In this document: one piece after another, positions 1 through 13,045 of the stretch
How positions within the stretch are numbered: the stretch's first letter is position 1
Layout of the letters: every line of letters begins with the position of its first letter
Source of the DNA: Paramecium pentaurelia
Lineage: Eukaryota > Ciliophora > Oligohymenophorea > Peniculida > Parameciidae
Direction: 5' to 3'
Length of the DNA stretch: 64,000 bases
Assembly (NCBI GenBank): GCA_905183005.1
Contig: CAJJDO010000112.1
Location: 309,636-373,635, forward strand
Position numbers and translations under genes: made by a program
Notes under the pieces: generated by a model
Seen by the model: the letters and a program-made list of their open reading frames with translations, nothing else
What the model was told of the DNA's origin: nothing
Databases searched by the model: none

Positions 1-15
1 TTAAACAGAATTTGA

Positions 16-471
16 AATAAAACAAAATAATATGCACTCTCCGTAAATATTAAATCATTTGATTTGTTATATCATCTATTTTGGAAATCATGTAATATTG
101 ACAAAAAATATCCAAAAGATAAAATTGATACTTATCTAAAAATTGTCTATTTAATACGTAATAACAACCTTCACACATTCCATATCATATAAATGTTCTT
201 AATCTTCCAATAAATCATTTATAGATGTTGTACAGAAATGAATATTGAATTTCAAAATAATATACTTAATTCAGCTATCAGAAATTCTTTTATGAAACAT
301 CTTGATGAATTTAGTAAAGATTACATCAAGGAAAAATCAATATTATGGAATTTTAAATAAATTTACTTGGCATAGATCTTATATTAAATGAGATGCAATA
401 AATGTCAAATTTTATATATTTATATAATTCTAGTTAATATAATATTAACAATATTATGTAATAATTTTTGA
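16..471 (+). CDS. Possible 3' end of an unrecognised gene
   Basis: Under the ciliate code one plus-strand frame is open from just after a TGA at 13-15 to a TGA at 469-471. It has no early ATG; the first in-frame one is near 190, so upstream exons or a 5' end outside the window are likely. The translation contains charged stretches (NSFMKHLDEFSKDY) and a C-terminal CNKC pair followed by a hydrophobic tail. I do not recognise a family. In DNA this AT-rich with one stop codon, a 450-nt open frame can occur by chance, so this is weak. Confidence 0.25.
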
Positions 472-751
472 AAAACACAAAATATTAAATAATTTATACT
501 AATGGTAATCATCAATACTCATACATATATCTGTATAACCACTAATATGAATTTAATTATTAATATTCATTTCTAAATTCTCTCTATACAGATTTAAGTT
601 CTAAATATAAATAATAATTCAAATTATATTTATGGATATAATTTCTTTTAAATATTAAATTTAACAATTTTATTTTTCTTATATAATAGAAAAAGTATTT
701 TTAAAGGTTAGTCAAAACCGAAATTACAATCTATATAATTGAACATAATAT

Positions 752-1650
752 TCAATCAAAATGAATTGGCTTGCTTAGATTTTATAATTCTTCGAATAAG
801 GCTTTAATTTATTCCTAATCATCAACTTCTTATTTTGGTGATTCAAATAATGGTTAATTTAGATTTGTTTCTAGAGTATGAAGTTCATTCTATAAGAATT
901 TAGTTGTGAAATATTAGGAGATATCTTGTGTTATTAATATAAATTACTTTTAAACTTTTTATGTTAAGACATAGCTCCTATGATAATATCTATCCTCTCC
1001 AATTTATGATTCACTTAATCAAACTGACTATGTAATAACTACAATATAATGAGTTTCAACCTTTTTGAGATTCCACATTTCTTCCAAAAGCACACCACTC
1101 TTTTATTTTAATATTTGCATATCTTCATCTAATCTTGTATTTGTATCTTTAATATCAGATGCACACACCCTTAAGATATTTTACTCTTCCTTCAATTTAG
1201 CAGCTAAACAAATTATATTATAAAATACATGGTTGATTAGGATTTACAGATTCCTAATTCCCATCATCATTGTTTCTTCGCTTTATAAATTGTAACATCT
1301 ATCTATTAAAAGGATGTTTAAAATTATTACTTTACTCCTTTTCTAAAACATTTGTGTTTAAATTCTTAGCCATCCTAATGTTTACTCTTTTTAAAATTAT
1401 ATAAATTCAATTGTCTAACTAATCCTTCTTTAAATTTACCTAAGAAAACTGGAATAATTTCTATGTTTAAAATATTATGGCAACACTTATTATTATAATA
1501 ATTTTTGGCTTTTTACTACAAAACTTAATCCTTCCTCAGTCCAAGAAACTATATGAGATATTGATTGATCCTAAACCTTTATATAAAATTTACTTCTAGC
1601 ATTTCAAATGTTTTAGTTATAAAAGTTGGAACTAATGAACGAGTAGCCAT
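752..1650 (-). CDS. Heat-shock transcription factor (HSF-type DNA-binding protein)
   Basis: HSFs bind nGAAn repeats as trimers and switch on chaperone genes. The start is the ATG at 1650 and the TGA is at 752-754. Joining seven exons with six introns of 19-28 nt gives exactly 252 codons (251 aa). The N-terminus carries the winged helix-turn-helix: LVPTFITKTFEML, then SHIVSWTEEGLSFVV, the recognition-helix block SSFLRQLNLYNFKK, then FKHKCFRKGVKQ and LQFIKRR, the usual end of the HSF DNA-binding domain. It is followed by a heptad-rich oligomerisation segment (LKEEQNILRV...LDEDMQILKQK). The C-terminus is short, acidic and Gln-rich, ending PIHFD. It is short compared with animal and yeast HSFs, so a long activation domain is missing. 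The family call is firm; the last two splice sites are inferred from frame continuity. Confidence 0.88.
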
Positions 1651-2648
1651 TGTTAATAATATATAAATTAATTTTAATATACCAAATTATTCATTTAGTA
1701 TTGTAAATAACATACTGAAACTAATTTATTAAGGTAATTTTTAGGTTCAGCTAAGATAGAGATATTAATTTAATTGTTTTCATTAATATATTAATAAATC
1801 AATACACATCAAATTAAAATACTTTGATTAATAACAATTCCCTTAAACTAATTTTATATTCTGTAAGAATATTGATAATTATATCACTAATTCAGGTATA
1901 TATTTACAACAAAATCAAAAAGATATATACATAAATATTTTGATTTAATTGCTTTTTTTAAGAAATTTTTGAAAATATTCCAGATTTAAGATTTATTTAT
2001 TTACTATTAGTTTATTTGTGATTGAAAAGTATTATTAAAATTTATAGATTCAATTATTTTATTTTAAATCTCTTTGAAATCAAGTATTCTTATTTTAAAT
2101 TAATAAAAAATTGATTATATTCATTTTTTTCATTCTTTATTTGCTGATACATTTTCTTATATATTCCTTCTATTATCATACTCTATGTTTGAATTTGAAA
2201 ATGATATCTAATAAATCAAATTATTTTTTATTAAAATAATCAAATTATGATTCTAAGTTATGTTTAATTATAAATAATAATTTTATTTGACAATTATTAT
2301 CTTTAGTCTTACCTATTTAATGACAATCATAATGTCTTCTTTAGAGAATATAGAAATATTTATATATATTTTTTCATTTGGTCTAGAATAGTACTAAATT
2401 AGTTGATATTATTGTTTCTTTAATTATGATGAGTCTTTTTAAGTTGAATTTCTTATTTAATTAATTTTAGAGCTTTTTCCAATATTACAGAGTAATTATT
2501 GATTAAATGTGTATTATTATTAAAATTAGAAACTACTCATATTTAGCAAATATAAAATTCTTTTTTATATTAACAATTAGTATAGAAATTATTTTGGAAT
2601 ACTCAAATTTGCCTATATATATTCATTTTATTTTATATTTAAAAAAAA
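1651..2648. other. AT-rich intergenic region
   Basis: This lies between the divergent starts of the HSF gene (minus) and the first histidine kinase (plus). I find no frame with family-like composition on either strand, only homopolymer and TA-rich runs. It presumably holds both promoters. No TATA-like or heat-shock-element spacing could be distinguished from the background AT-richness. Confidence 0.5.
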
Positions 2649-5427
2649 ATGAGATCAATAAATAATTCGATAGATACTCCCTCTATAAAAGTTAAATTTA
2701 ATCAAAATGATAAAGTTGATGAAATGAAAACCACAAAAACCATGAAAAAAAAACATGTTTAACCAGAATTATAAATAGTTTGGGAATTTTATATGTATAT
2801 GATCATGTCTATTTTGATTGAGATTATCGTATTAATTTTTAACAACTAGACTTAAGTTCTCAATATGATTAGAATAATAGTATTTATACTTATTTTTATG
2901 GGATCACTCATTTACATAAAAAAATTACAGTAAAATTAATTGTTGTGCTTGATATGTTTGATTAAAATATTTTAGACTTCAACCATTTACTTAAACGATG
3001 AAGTTTATTTAATTGCTATAATCCCATTTGCATATGATTAAATTGTTAACAACAATAAAGTTGCAATTAAATTGAAAGTGCTTGAAAAAATATTAATGAA
3101 AGTCATAGTTGTAAGTTTAATTTGCATTTTTTCAAAATAACCTATAGCCATAACAATAAATTTATGTTTAGTGATTTTAGAAATCTATAGAAATCGTATT
3201 ATTTTTACAAAAAAAGAGGAGAAATAATCTTTAATTAAACATTAAATACCTCTTGATTATGAATAAGTTTCTCATAGTGTTACTTAGAGAGTAGATAATA
3301 ATTAAAGAGAAGATGTATGGAAGAAACGATTTTATTCGATTCCTTTATCAATTTTAATGATCTCAAAAGAGACTTTAAAAATTACTTATAAAAATCAGAC
3401 TTTATTTAAATAATTTTGTGATAGTTTTATTAATGAAGAGGAATTAGAAGATCTTATATTAAATAAATTACATTTTTCACTTTTATCAGATCATTAAGAA
3501 TTTTTATAATTATCTTCTACAAATATTATTAAATTAAAATAAAAAAAATCAAATTCATCAAATATTTTTAATTAGAAATCTTGTATGACTTAATTAAGTT
3601 CTTATGATTTAATGTAAAAAAGATCATTGATAGAAATTTTGACTTCAATCAAAAGCGAAACTTATAATTTATAAAAAGACGTTATTGAGTTATTTTGTCA
3701 GTAAACTGAAATATCTGGTGCAAAATATTAATTAGAAGCTAAAATTATTTTGTCTGATAAAGATGATGAATTTTTTGTAACAATTAATGACACAACAAAA
3801 TAAAATGAAATCCAGTAATTCATTGTAAAAGAAGAATTTAAAAGCAAAGTAAATTATTTATATATTTGAGATTATAGAATCATTTTCGCATGAATTAAGA
3901 ACTCCATTAAATAGTGCTATTAATTTTTTAGAGGCTTCAATATCTGATAGTACTATAGATGATAAATTGAAACTTTAAACTCTTGAACCAGCAGTCTATT
4001 CATTAAAATTACAATCATATTTAATTAATGATATCATAGATTATTAAAATTATAATGCAAATCAATTAGAACTATATGTAACTGAATTTTCAGTATAAGA
4101 TTTTCTAAGTGAATTGACATCCCTATTTAGTATTTAATTTGATATGAAGAAGATTGCTTTCAATTTAAATTTAAAAAAAAATAGTTTACAATATTTTAGT
4201 ACTGATCAAACAAGACTAACTTAAATATTAGTTAATCTTTTGTAAAATTCACTTAAATACACTTCGAGTGGTGTAATACAACTAAAATTTAGTAGTGTAT
4301 CAAATGATATACTAAAAATTGTTATTCAAGATTCTGGTATAGGAATAGCTCCTAATGTTTTAGAATAAGTTAGAGTTACTCTTAAAAATGTTGAAGAAAG
4401 TAAGGATTTTTAAACATTTAAAGCATGGAAAGGTTTTGGTTTATTAATAGTTGCTTTATTGCATTAAAGTCTATGTCCTCCAACATATAAGTCAATTTAA
4501 ATTGAATCAACTGGATTTAATAAGGGTACTAAGATTAAGTTTTATATATTAAATTTTAATTACAGTTCGAAATAAAATACTATTAAATAATCATTCAGTG
4601 CAAAAAATACACTAAGATAATCATAAAGTGTTAAGAGATCTTTAAAATCCAATTCTCTTAGTTAGATATTGCCAATGAATGGAACAATTTATTTAGCTTA
4701 AGATATTGCCTAGGTAAGTTAACATATGAAAAAAAGTGAAAGATTTTTAAATTCTGGTTCAAATACTTTGGATGATTTTTCAGAATTATCAAGAAGTCCT
4801 AAAATTTAATTTTGTTCACCTGATGCTAATATATCTTAATTAGTTTAAATTTAACCAGTTTTGATTACAGATATTAAATCAAGTTAAAAGATATCAATCA
4901 AAAATAAAAATCCTTTATTTTAATCATATAAATCATAAAAATCATAATTGGTTAATTTAAATTAATTTAGAAAAATGGAAACATAATATAGAGAAGATAT
5001 ATTCAAAACTTTGGCAACAAAAAAGAATAAATGTAATTGTAATTTCATTTTATCAGTTGATGATGAAATATTTAATTAAAAATCAGTTGAAAGACTTTTA
5101 TAATAAATTGGATTTGATGTTAAATTAGCATTTAGTGGTGATGAAGCAATAAATTTAATTTTAAATTTGAAACCTTGTAGTTTAGGTTGTAATATATTAA
5201 CCCTTATTTTAATGGATTATTAGATGCCAAGAAAAGATGGAATAACAACAACAAAAGAATTGAGAAAACTCATGTCAGATGGTTAGATTCCTGAAATTCC
5301 AATAATTGGTTTAACTGCCTTTACAGGTCAATAAGATATTAGAAATTGTTTAATTGCAGGCATGAGTGATGTGTTATCAAAACCTTTAAAAATATAGGAA
5401 TTAAAAGATGTATTAGCATCTCTATGA
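2649..5427 (+). CDS. Hybrid sensor histidine kinase with C-terminal receiver domain
   Basis: One 22-nt intron (3849-3870) joins two exons into exactly 919 codons (918 aa). The first ~170 residues hold hydrophobic membrane segments. After a poorly conserved sensor region comes the H-box SFSHELRTPLNSA, whose His is the phospho-acceptor, then the N-box (LVNLLQNSLKYT), the G1 box (DSGIGI) and a reduced G2 (WKGFGLLIV). A Gln/Ser-rich linker leads to a receiver domain with the acidic pair VDDE, the phospho-Asp motif LILMDYQMP, the conserved Thr in GLTAFTG and the Lys in SKPLK. The expected chemistry is autophosphorylation on His followed by transfer to the receiver Asp. A second, related gene converges on it from the other strand 34 bp away and shares the intron position just before the H-box, so the two arose by duplication. 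The membrane location is inferred from hydropathy. Confidence 0.9.
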
Positions 5428-5461
5428 TTATAAATACTGTATATATATTTAATTAGAATAA

Positions 5462-8294
5462 TCATAATAATGTTAGTAGTTCACAAAAATCATTAAGTTT
5501 TAAGGGTTTAAAAAGTACTTCTAGCATTCCAGCATTCAGACAACTTTCAACTTCTAATTTACTAGTAAATGCAGTTAATCCTATAATGTTGATATTTGGT
5601 ATTATATCATCTTTCATCATTTTCTTTAATTGAATTGTACATTCAATACCATCTATAACAGGCATTGAATAATCCATTAAAATAAGATTCAATAAACCAC
5701 ATTCTTTAGAACATTTTTAAAGTTATTATATTTTTTAAATGGCCTCCAAACCATTAAAAGCCTTAAAATATAAATATAAAATTACAATAATAACTTCAAA
5801 ACCGAATCTCTCAATTAATAATTTGATTGAATTTTAATTAAAAATTTCATCATCAACTGACATTATCCTTCTGCATTAACAACATAGATTCTTCTTAAAA
5901 TTTTCTAATGCAGAATCATTACTTTGTCTCTCCATTATTTTTAACTAAGTGTAACTAAGTATCTTTGATCTAAAGTTTAAAAATATGATTTACTTCATTG
6001 ATGGTGATTTAATTGATTGTTACTCAAATGATCCACTTAACTTTTTTTTATCGATAATGTTAATTATGAAATTATGTTGTTAATTCTCTAATTATATGTA
6101 TTATTATGATAAATTTTATTATTTATTTTCAGATTCAATAGATTCTTAATCATAATCAGTACTTCCTTTAAATATTTTATTTAATGTAGGTTTTGGTTTA
6201 TTAATTAATCCTAGATTTGAAGTACTGATAGCATTTTCATTTACAAAGATAAGTGTTCCTATAAGATTATTTTGACAATTCTTTTTAGAATTCCTTCTAA
6301 ATTTAACAGATTTTTTTCTAGAGATATCATCAGTATTGTTGTTAATTTCATCTATTAATATTTACTTAATTTTAAATTTAAATTTAGTGCCTTTATTTAA
6401 TTTAGATTTAATTTAAAAAGTTTCTGATAATTATGGATTCAATTGATGCAACAAAATACTAGTAATAAGTAATCCTATCCCATTCCATGATTTCAATTTA
6501 GAAAAATGTCTTAAATTCTCTACTTGATTCACATAAGTGTTCAATTTTTTTGTAATTTCTGATTTTATTCCTATTCCTGTATCAGAAACAGAAAATTATA
6601 TTATATCATCTTGTTAATTCTTAATTTTTAAAATTGCACCTCCATTGTATGTATATTTTAAAGAATTTTAGATCACATTTACTAAAATTTACATTAGTCT
6701 ATTATAATCGGTTGACATATGAATTGAAGTATTCTAAGTTAGATCTATTACAAAATTTAAACCTTTTTCTTAGAATTATAAATTAAAAATGCTGGTTATT
6801 TCATTTATTACATCTTTTATTTCAAATTCTTTTACACAAACGTCTAAACTATTATTGTAGAATTATGAAAAGTCTATGACATCGTTGATTATATATGATT
6901 ATAACTATAAGGCTATTGAGGCAGGTTCTAAACATTATTATTTAATAGACAATGGTAATTATTCATCAGCCATTGCAGATTTAATAAAGTTTATTGAACT
7001 ATTCAATGGTGTTTTAAGTTCATGTGAGAGTGATTCTATGACCTACAATATTAAGAAAAAGTACTTTCTTTTAAAATTCATCTTTAACAATGAATTATTA
7101 TAATTGCATTTATTTAGAAATGTCTGATAATATAATAGTTAATTCATCATCTCCATTACTATAAAATATTGTTCCATTGATTTAAAACTATTATGAATCT
7201 AAAATTTAGTGGCAATATAATTCAATTGAATTAGAATATGGTTTCATTAGATTTTAATAAGCACCTGCTAAGAAATTTTATGAAATCTATGAAAGTGATA
7301 ATTTTTTTAAATTTTCAATATCAAATTAACTTGAAAAGGTTTAATTAACAGGTTTATTTAAAAATTATTTTCTTATAATATAGCTACTAGAATTTTTTAA
7401 CATTTCTAAACTATCCTCTAAAAATGTGAATTCCAATTTATTCATTATTAAATCATTAATTTCATTATCATTATAACATAATGTATTAAAATTCTTTCTA
7501 GCTGTCTCATTCTTAAATTTAATAGCTAAAGATGTTTTATTTAAAATAATAATTGAAATTGGTATAGCATGCATTCTCTTTATCCAAAGTTCTTCATTAT
7601 TAATTAGATTTTCATTATTGTTTTGAACTTAAAATTTTGTGAAAATATCATCTTTATTAATTTCTTCATTTTTCATTTAATTTTCAACCAAATTTATATT
7701 TTCACTATTGATTTTCTACCCATCAACAGAAAATAGTTTTTGATGAGTTTCTAATTTATATTTTTATGTTTGCTTATTTGTTACATACAACAAAATAATT
7801 TAATAAATCTCAAGTACAATAGAATTGCATATAATAATAATTAAAACCTAGTTGTTCCAATAAAGTGATGCATAAGTTAAACCTAACACTTTAATAATGA
7901 GATAATCATATAAATAATGATAATTTTCTTAGTTTTTCATAAAAATTCCTTTATCAAACATCAGTGGTAGAATGGCTAAACTATTCCATTCATCTTTTGA
8001 TATTAATTAACTGATTGAAACTATTTCACAAATAAATTTAATAAATCTAGCAATCATTGGATCAAGTCTCTTTCTTAAGACAATTGCTATTAATGTTAGA
8101 CTCGATGTTAATATGAATTTGATAAGCATAAATTATGAGTATGTGTGATTATATATATAATAGGCTAAATTACTAAATGAAAGTAGTAGTAAGTAGAATT
8201 CAACAGTATAGTTATTAGCAAAACACATATTCTCAAAACTTATGACATCAAATTCTTTTGGTTAACATTCTATTTTTATTTTCGTATGACTCAT
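5462..8294 (-). CDS. Hybrid sensor histidine kinase with C-terminal receiver domain (second copy)
   Basis: Two introns (22 and 24 nt) give 929 codons (928 aa) from the ATG at 8294 to the TGA at 5462-5464. The N-terminus has several membrane segments (for example FYLLLLSFSNLAYYIY). The kinase core has the H-box ESLSHELKTPLNSS, the N-box LVNVIQNSLKYT, the G1 box DTGIGI and the G2 GIGLLITSILLHQL. The C-terminal receiver has SVDDE, LILMDYSMPVIDG, GLTAFTS and FKPLK. An intron falls just before the H-box, exactly as in the plus-strand kinase at 2649-5427. The upstream frame stays open to about 8500 without another ATG, so a further 5' exon is possible. The second intron interrupts the receiver before AFNGLEAI. 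All residues needed for His-Asp phosphorelay are present. Confidence 0.87.
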
Positions 8295-9231
8295 AAATTT
8301 ATCAAGAAAAACTTTATTATCTTATATATTAATTAAATGCTGTAAGAAAATTAAACTCAACTCAATTTTAATCGGTTACAATATTCTCAATAATGACTTT
8401 GCAAAATAAAAATGAATTTATAGATATTTCTTAGTAAATATTATTTCATTTACAAAACTTCTTACATATTTATATTATAGCTTAGGTAATTTATATTGAA
8501 GTCATCTTTATTAGGATGTTATAACTCTAATTTAAGAAAGAGTTAAATGATTGAAAAAACATTAATTTTAAATATTATATTATTATTCTTATAACTTTTA
8601 TTCATTAATCTCACCACTTTCAAATATGTTGCTCTAATTCTGATTACCAAATATAAAATCTCTTTTTTGAATTAAGAACTTTATTCTTAATTACATAATT
8701 AATTAGCTAAAAATTAATTAAAAGTGAAATTTATTGCATACAACTAATCTGATCGATGTAACATAGGTGATGAATTTAGATCCTATGAATGTTATTATGT
8801 TGTATAAAGGTTATTCCTATTTATTCTGCAGAAAAAGATAGCAATTAAAGAATGTTTTAAATTATATAAAGTTTAGCCATACTTAAAATATTTGAGAGAG
8901 AATAAAACAACATTAAAAGAAATATACAATTTTATTATGAATTATTATAAAGAGTTATATAAAATTATATATTTTAAGGAAATTCTCTTAAATTAGGTAT
9001 TAATAATTGTAAATTATATAAAATATATCTAATATTTGAATGATTAAAAATGAGTTTTATTGTTAAATTTCATAATTTTAAACATAATGTTATCCTTAAA
9101 CAATAGTTTGATTAATGTTTTTTAAATAAAAGAAAATATTTAATGACCGTAAATATAAATTATAGTTTTAATTATTTAGATGTAATAAAAAGGATAATTT
9201 AAAAAATAGTAAATAGAAAAACAAAATATTA
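8295..9231. other. Region between two histidine kinases; possible short plus-strand ORF
   Basis: This spacer separates the 5' end of one hybrid kinase from the 3' end of the next. A plus-strand frame ends at a TGA at 9051-9053 and encodes a Lys/Tyr-rich helical-looking tail (LKYLRENKTTLKEIYNFI). I cannot find a convincing start or a family, so it may be a small gene, a 3' remnant or chance. The part near 8295-8500 may hold a further 5' exon of the minus-strand kinase. Confidence 0.3.
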
Positions 9232-11971
9232 TCAAATATTGAGTCGATGAAAAGAATCGCAAAGTTTTTCTTTTGTTATAGGTTTAATTAATACAGTATT
9301 GAAACCCTCATGAATGCTTTTCTATTAATCTTAAATACTACAAAAAGCTGTAACTGCAATTACAGGTATAGTTCGAGTTAATTTAATTTAATATTCCATT
9401 TGTCTAATTCTTTATACAGCTTCCCAACCACTCATAATTGGCATACTGATGTCCATTAATATGCATTTATAACCAATACAAGTTGATTTATTACATCTAT
9501 TTGCTAATTAAACTTCTATTTTTTCTATAGCCTATTTACCATTAAATGCATAATCAACATCATAACCTAATTATTTCATTAGATGGGAAAGAATATGAAT
9601 ATTAAATTACTCATCATCTACTATTAATGTCTTTTTGCAATTACAAATACATGTTTCTACATTTCCTATCTAGTTTTCCATTTAAGATTTACTACATTTA
9701 TTATAATTCATCACTCGAACTTATTAAGTGCTTTATTATTCTATAAATGGAATTGTATGTATAAATGAATTTTATAAATTATTTTGATCTTAGTTAATTT
9801 ACTCTTCATCAAATTATAATACGAAATAAAATTATGAACCTTCACCCAATTATGATTCAACTGAAAGATAATTTTAATGGGCAGGTGCCAAATGTTTTAT
9901 AATTTACTTACAAACCGATAATCCTAAGCTAATACCAACTGATTATTTGGATACTTTTTCATCTTCATCAGATAGATGCAACTATTTCTATTATAAATAA
10001 TTATACTTTCTTTCTCAAATTACATAATTCTTTCTCACACATTCCTATTCCAGTATCACTTATAGAAACTTATATCAAATTTGAATCGGATTATTGAAAT
10101 GATTGTACATCATCAATACCTTACATTGAATCTATATATTGTTTTTTCTAAACCTATATTGTAATTCCACCCTTTAAAGTAAATCTAATAGCATTTGCTA
10201 TTAAATTTAAGAGTACTTAACATAATCTTTATCTATCACCTATTATTATATATGAAACCTCTGATAATTCAACATTTATTGATATAAGTTTTCTTTCAAT
10301 TTAATCTCTTAATAAATCTACACATTCCCAAATAACTGAATTAATTTCAAATTTATCTGATTTCAATATTAATCTATCTTCTAGAATATCTCTGTAATCA
10401 AAAAAATCATATATTTTATACAATTATAATTTAGTATAACAAAGTGCTTATTCTAATTACTAAGTACAAGACTCTTAAGAAGATTATTTGTCTTGACATT
10501 ATTTGATGAATCCAAAAATAGCATTAAGATTAGTTAGTAATTCATGAGAAATTGATCTAAGAATGTTCTTTTTAATTGATTCTAATTTCTTAAGTTTTGC
10601 TCTTAATAGAATTTAATTGATTTCATGAATAAAATAGATTTGTAATCCATCATCATTATCAAATAATCTACAATTCTCTAAGACATTAACTAGAAATTTC
10701 ATTTTATGATTAATAGTAGGTTTAGATTTAGGAATCATATTTAAATCTTAATCTAATAAAGATTATTTATGATTTGAAATGCTATATTCTTTATTCTCTT
10801 TTGATAATAATTGATCAACAGAAATTTTACGACCTGGTGTCATATATACAGATGACTTATTTAATTTGATTTGATTTTAAGATCTTTTGCGAGAACTCTT
10901 TTTACCAGCTGAATGAATCATAATCTAAGGAGAATTATTGAATTCTATTTTCATAGTCACATCTGATGTGAACTTCTTTTTGATAATACTATCATCTTCT
11001 TAATTTTTAAATGATTAAAAGAATTTTTATTATTATTAGTGACTTTTAGGGGGTAATTATTAGATTTCAACAGAAAATCGATTTTATGATAATAATTGTG
11101 TTTTTTCTTTACAATAAGTTACATTTTTTATTTTATATTAATCTTCCATATCAAGATCATCATCATCTATATCAAATAGGGTTTGATTATTATTTAATTC
11201 ATCCAATTGTAGGTTCTATAAAAAACTTAACTAATTTCGAGCTGAATGAATAGTAGAGGCTTTTTCAGGTGATTAATCAGTATCACTTTAATTTGTACTT
11301 TCTAATTTGTTAGCTAAATTATCAAAAATCTTATTTGAATAAAGTAAGAAATTCTTATCTTTATGAACAATACACATAGCTTAAGGAGTAGAATCAATTA
11401 TCATAAATAATGCTTAAAGATTTTGAAAATGTTATAAATAAAGGAACTCTTTTCTTAATATTTATAAGATTAAAAGTACTGTTGAAATGTACAATCCTTC
11501 AAATGAGTTTAAGTCAGCAAGGAATATATTCTGAATTAAGAATAATAAAATTGTGAAAAACTTCATATGTAAAGTAGAGTACATGCTCTGATAGACAGTA
11601 ATAAGGGTAATATAGAGCATAAAATAATCTTTGTCTTTGATAATGTAACAGATCCAATACATACAGTATTATTGAATGAGAGGTAAAAATTGAATGAGGA
11701 AATGGGATTCTTGTGAAATAGCTTTAGAAATAAATAAGAATAAGAGGATATGTATACATATTTGTATTGCTAATGTAATTTAAATGTACAAGTTATTTGC
11801 CATAATAGATAATCGTATTATAATGAAGATGATTTAGAGTATTAAAATTGGTCTGAATACAGTATCAGCCCATAAAAAGTGATTATGCCATCTCCATTGT
11901 TGATATTAATCCCACTTTAAGATTTTTAAATGCTTATAAAATGACTTCCAAATGATTTGCCATTAGGGCAT
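9232..11971 (-). CDS. Hybrid sensor histidine kinase with C-terminal receiver domain (third copy)
   Basis: One 19-nt intron gives 907 codons (906 aa). The start is MPQWQIIWKSF (ATG at 11971). About five to six hydrophobic segments fill residues 30-190. A long acidic and Ser-rich linker (containing DIDDDDLDMED) precedes the H-box SISHELLTNLNAI. This box keeps the His and Glu but lacks the usual RTP. The N-box (LLNLIANAIRFT), the G1 DTGIGM and the G2 VGISLGLSVCKQI follow, then a receiver with VDDEQFN, ILMDISMPIMSG, AVTAFC and IKPIT. It is more distant from the other two copies: the intron lies between G1 and G2 instead of before the H-box, and the linker is different. It is predicted to be a functional membrane hybrid kinase, with ligand unknown. 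Confidence 0.9.
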
Positions 11972-12254
11972 GATTATTTTATTAAATATATATACATAAA
12001 GGATAATGTTTAATATATATGATTGTAACATATAAGTATTAATGCTAATCAATAATATCTTTAATTAATTTTATCTCTAACTTGCTTTTAGAGTACTCAA
12101 ACTTGATATAAAAGATGAAGGAAGAAGACAATAATATCAAATAAGTAATCAAATATAAAAAATATAATCTAAGGAAGAAAACCAATTTTTTATCCCCCAT
12201 TATATCATACCAATAAATTATGCTCCAATTCCAAATGAAATAGAGAATTACAAG

Positions 12255-12975
12255 ATGGCAATTCATCATTTAACCGAGGAGAATCACTTTTTGAGAAAAC
12301 AACTCTAACATAATTAAGTATCAGAGTTTCTCTCTTTGAATGCAGAATAACTAAAAGATGAAGTATTTAAAATGATTGACTATTTGATGAAAAATCTCAA
12401 TTATTTACCAAAAGAATAAATCTTTGCATACAGAAAAACTATTCGATTGTGCACATAGAGAAGTGCACTTAAAAGAATCTATTTTCTTATATTTACTAGA
12501 TATTTATAAGTAAATTGCATATAAACATGATAGGCTGAAAAAACTAAAGAAGAAATGATTAAATTCATTATTCGTAAAAGTGTGAAGTATTAAAAGTCCA
12601 CTAGTACCATATAGAAACATTAAATGAAAAAAATGAATAATGCATTCGTTTAGCAATTATTTCTATCAACTCAATATCAGTAACATTACTCAAATTTTTT
12701 AAGTAAAAATAACATATATCAATTAGATCAATATCTACAATTAGCACTTGATGAAAATAAACACAAAATTCAAAAATATGTGGATTACATTGTTGAATAA
12801 ATATCAAATGATTAAATAGATGTATTATTGTTATTTATTTTATTAGGATGTTCTAAATTATAAAAGATTTCCATGGTTGAATGAATGGATACAATAATCT
12901 GTCTAAATTGCTAAAGATCTATAGTTTAGTAGCAAACCATAAAGTTTGGAGAACAAGAAAAAAATTAAATTCTGA
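12255..12975 (+). CDS. Conserved-looking protein of unknown function, 223 aa
   Basis: Two introns of 24 and 25 nt give exactly 224 codons from MAIHHLTEENHFL to the TGA at 12973-12975. Both introns remove frame breaks cleanly, which argues that the gene is real. The protein is helical and basic (SALKRIYFLIFTRYLQ, KTKEEMIKFIIRK, KHKIQKYVDYIVEQ), with one hydrophobic but not clearly membrane-spanning stretch. The end is charged and Lys-rich (ENKKKIKF). No catalytic motif or known domain was recognised. It converges on the apyrase gene with a 70-bp gap, and its 5' end is about 280 bp from the start of the third histidine kinase. Confidence 0.65.
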
Positions 12976-13045
12976 TTAAACACTTAATTGGATATAATTA
13001 TGAAGAAAAAAAAATAGTTTGTATTAGCTATTAATATTAAATTAA

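Noticed and set aside
960..1080. A 15-nt intron or a premature TGA in the HSF gene
   Set aside because: Two ordinary introns of 19 and 23 nt, leading into and out of another frame, remove the TGA and give a continuous HSF-like coiled coil, so no unusual intron is needed.
6876..7103. Plus-strand ORF opposite the second histidine kinase
   Set aside because: It is antisense to the H-box region of the minus-strand kinase, where the correct frame gives ESLSHELKTPLN; the plus frame has no family-like content.
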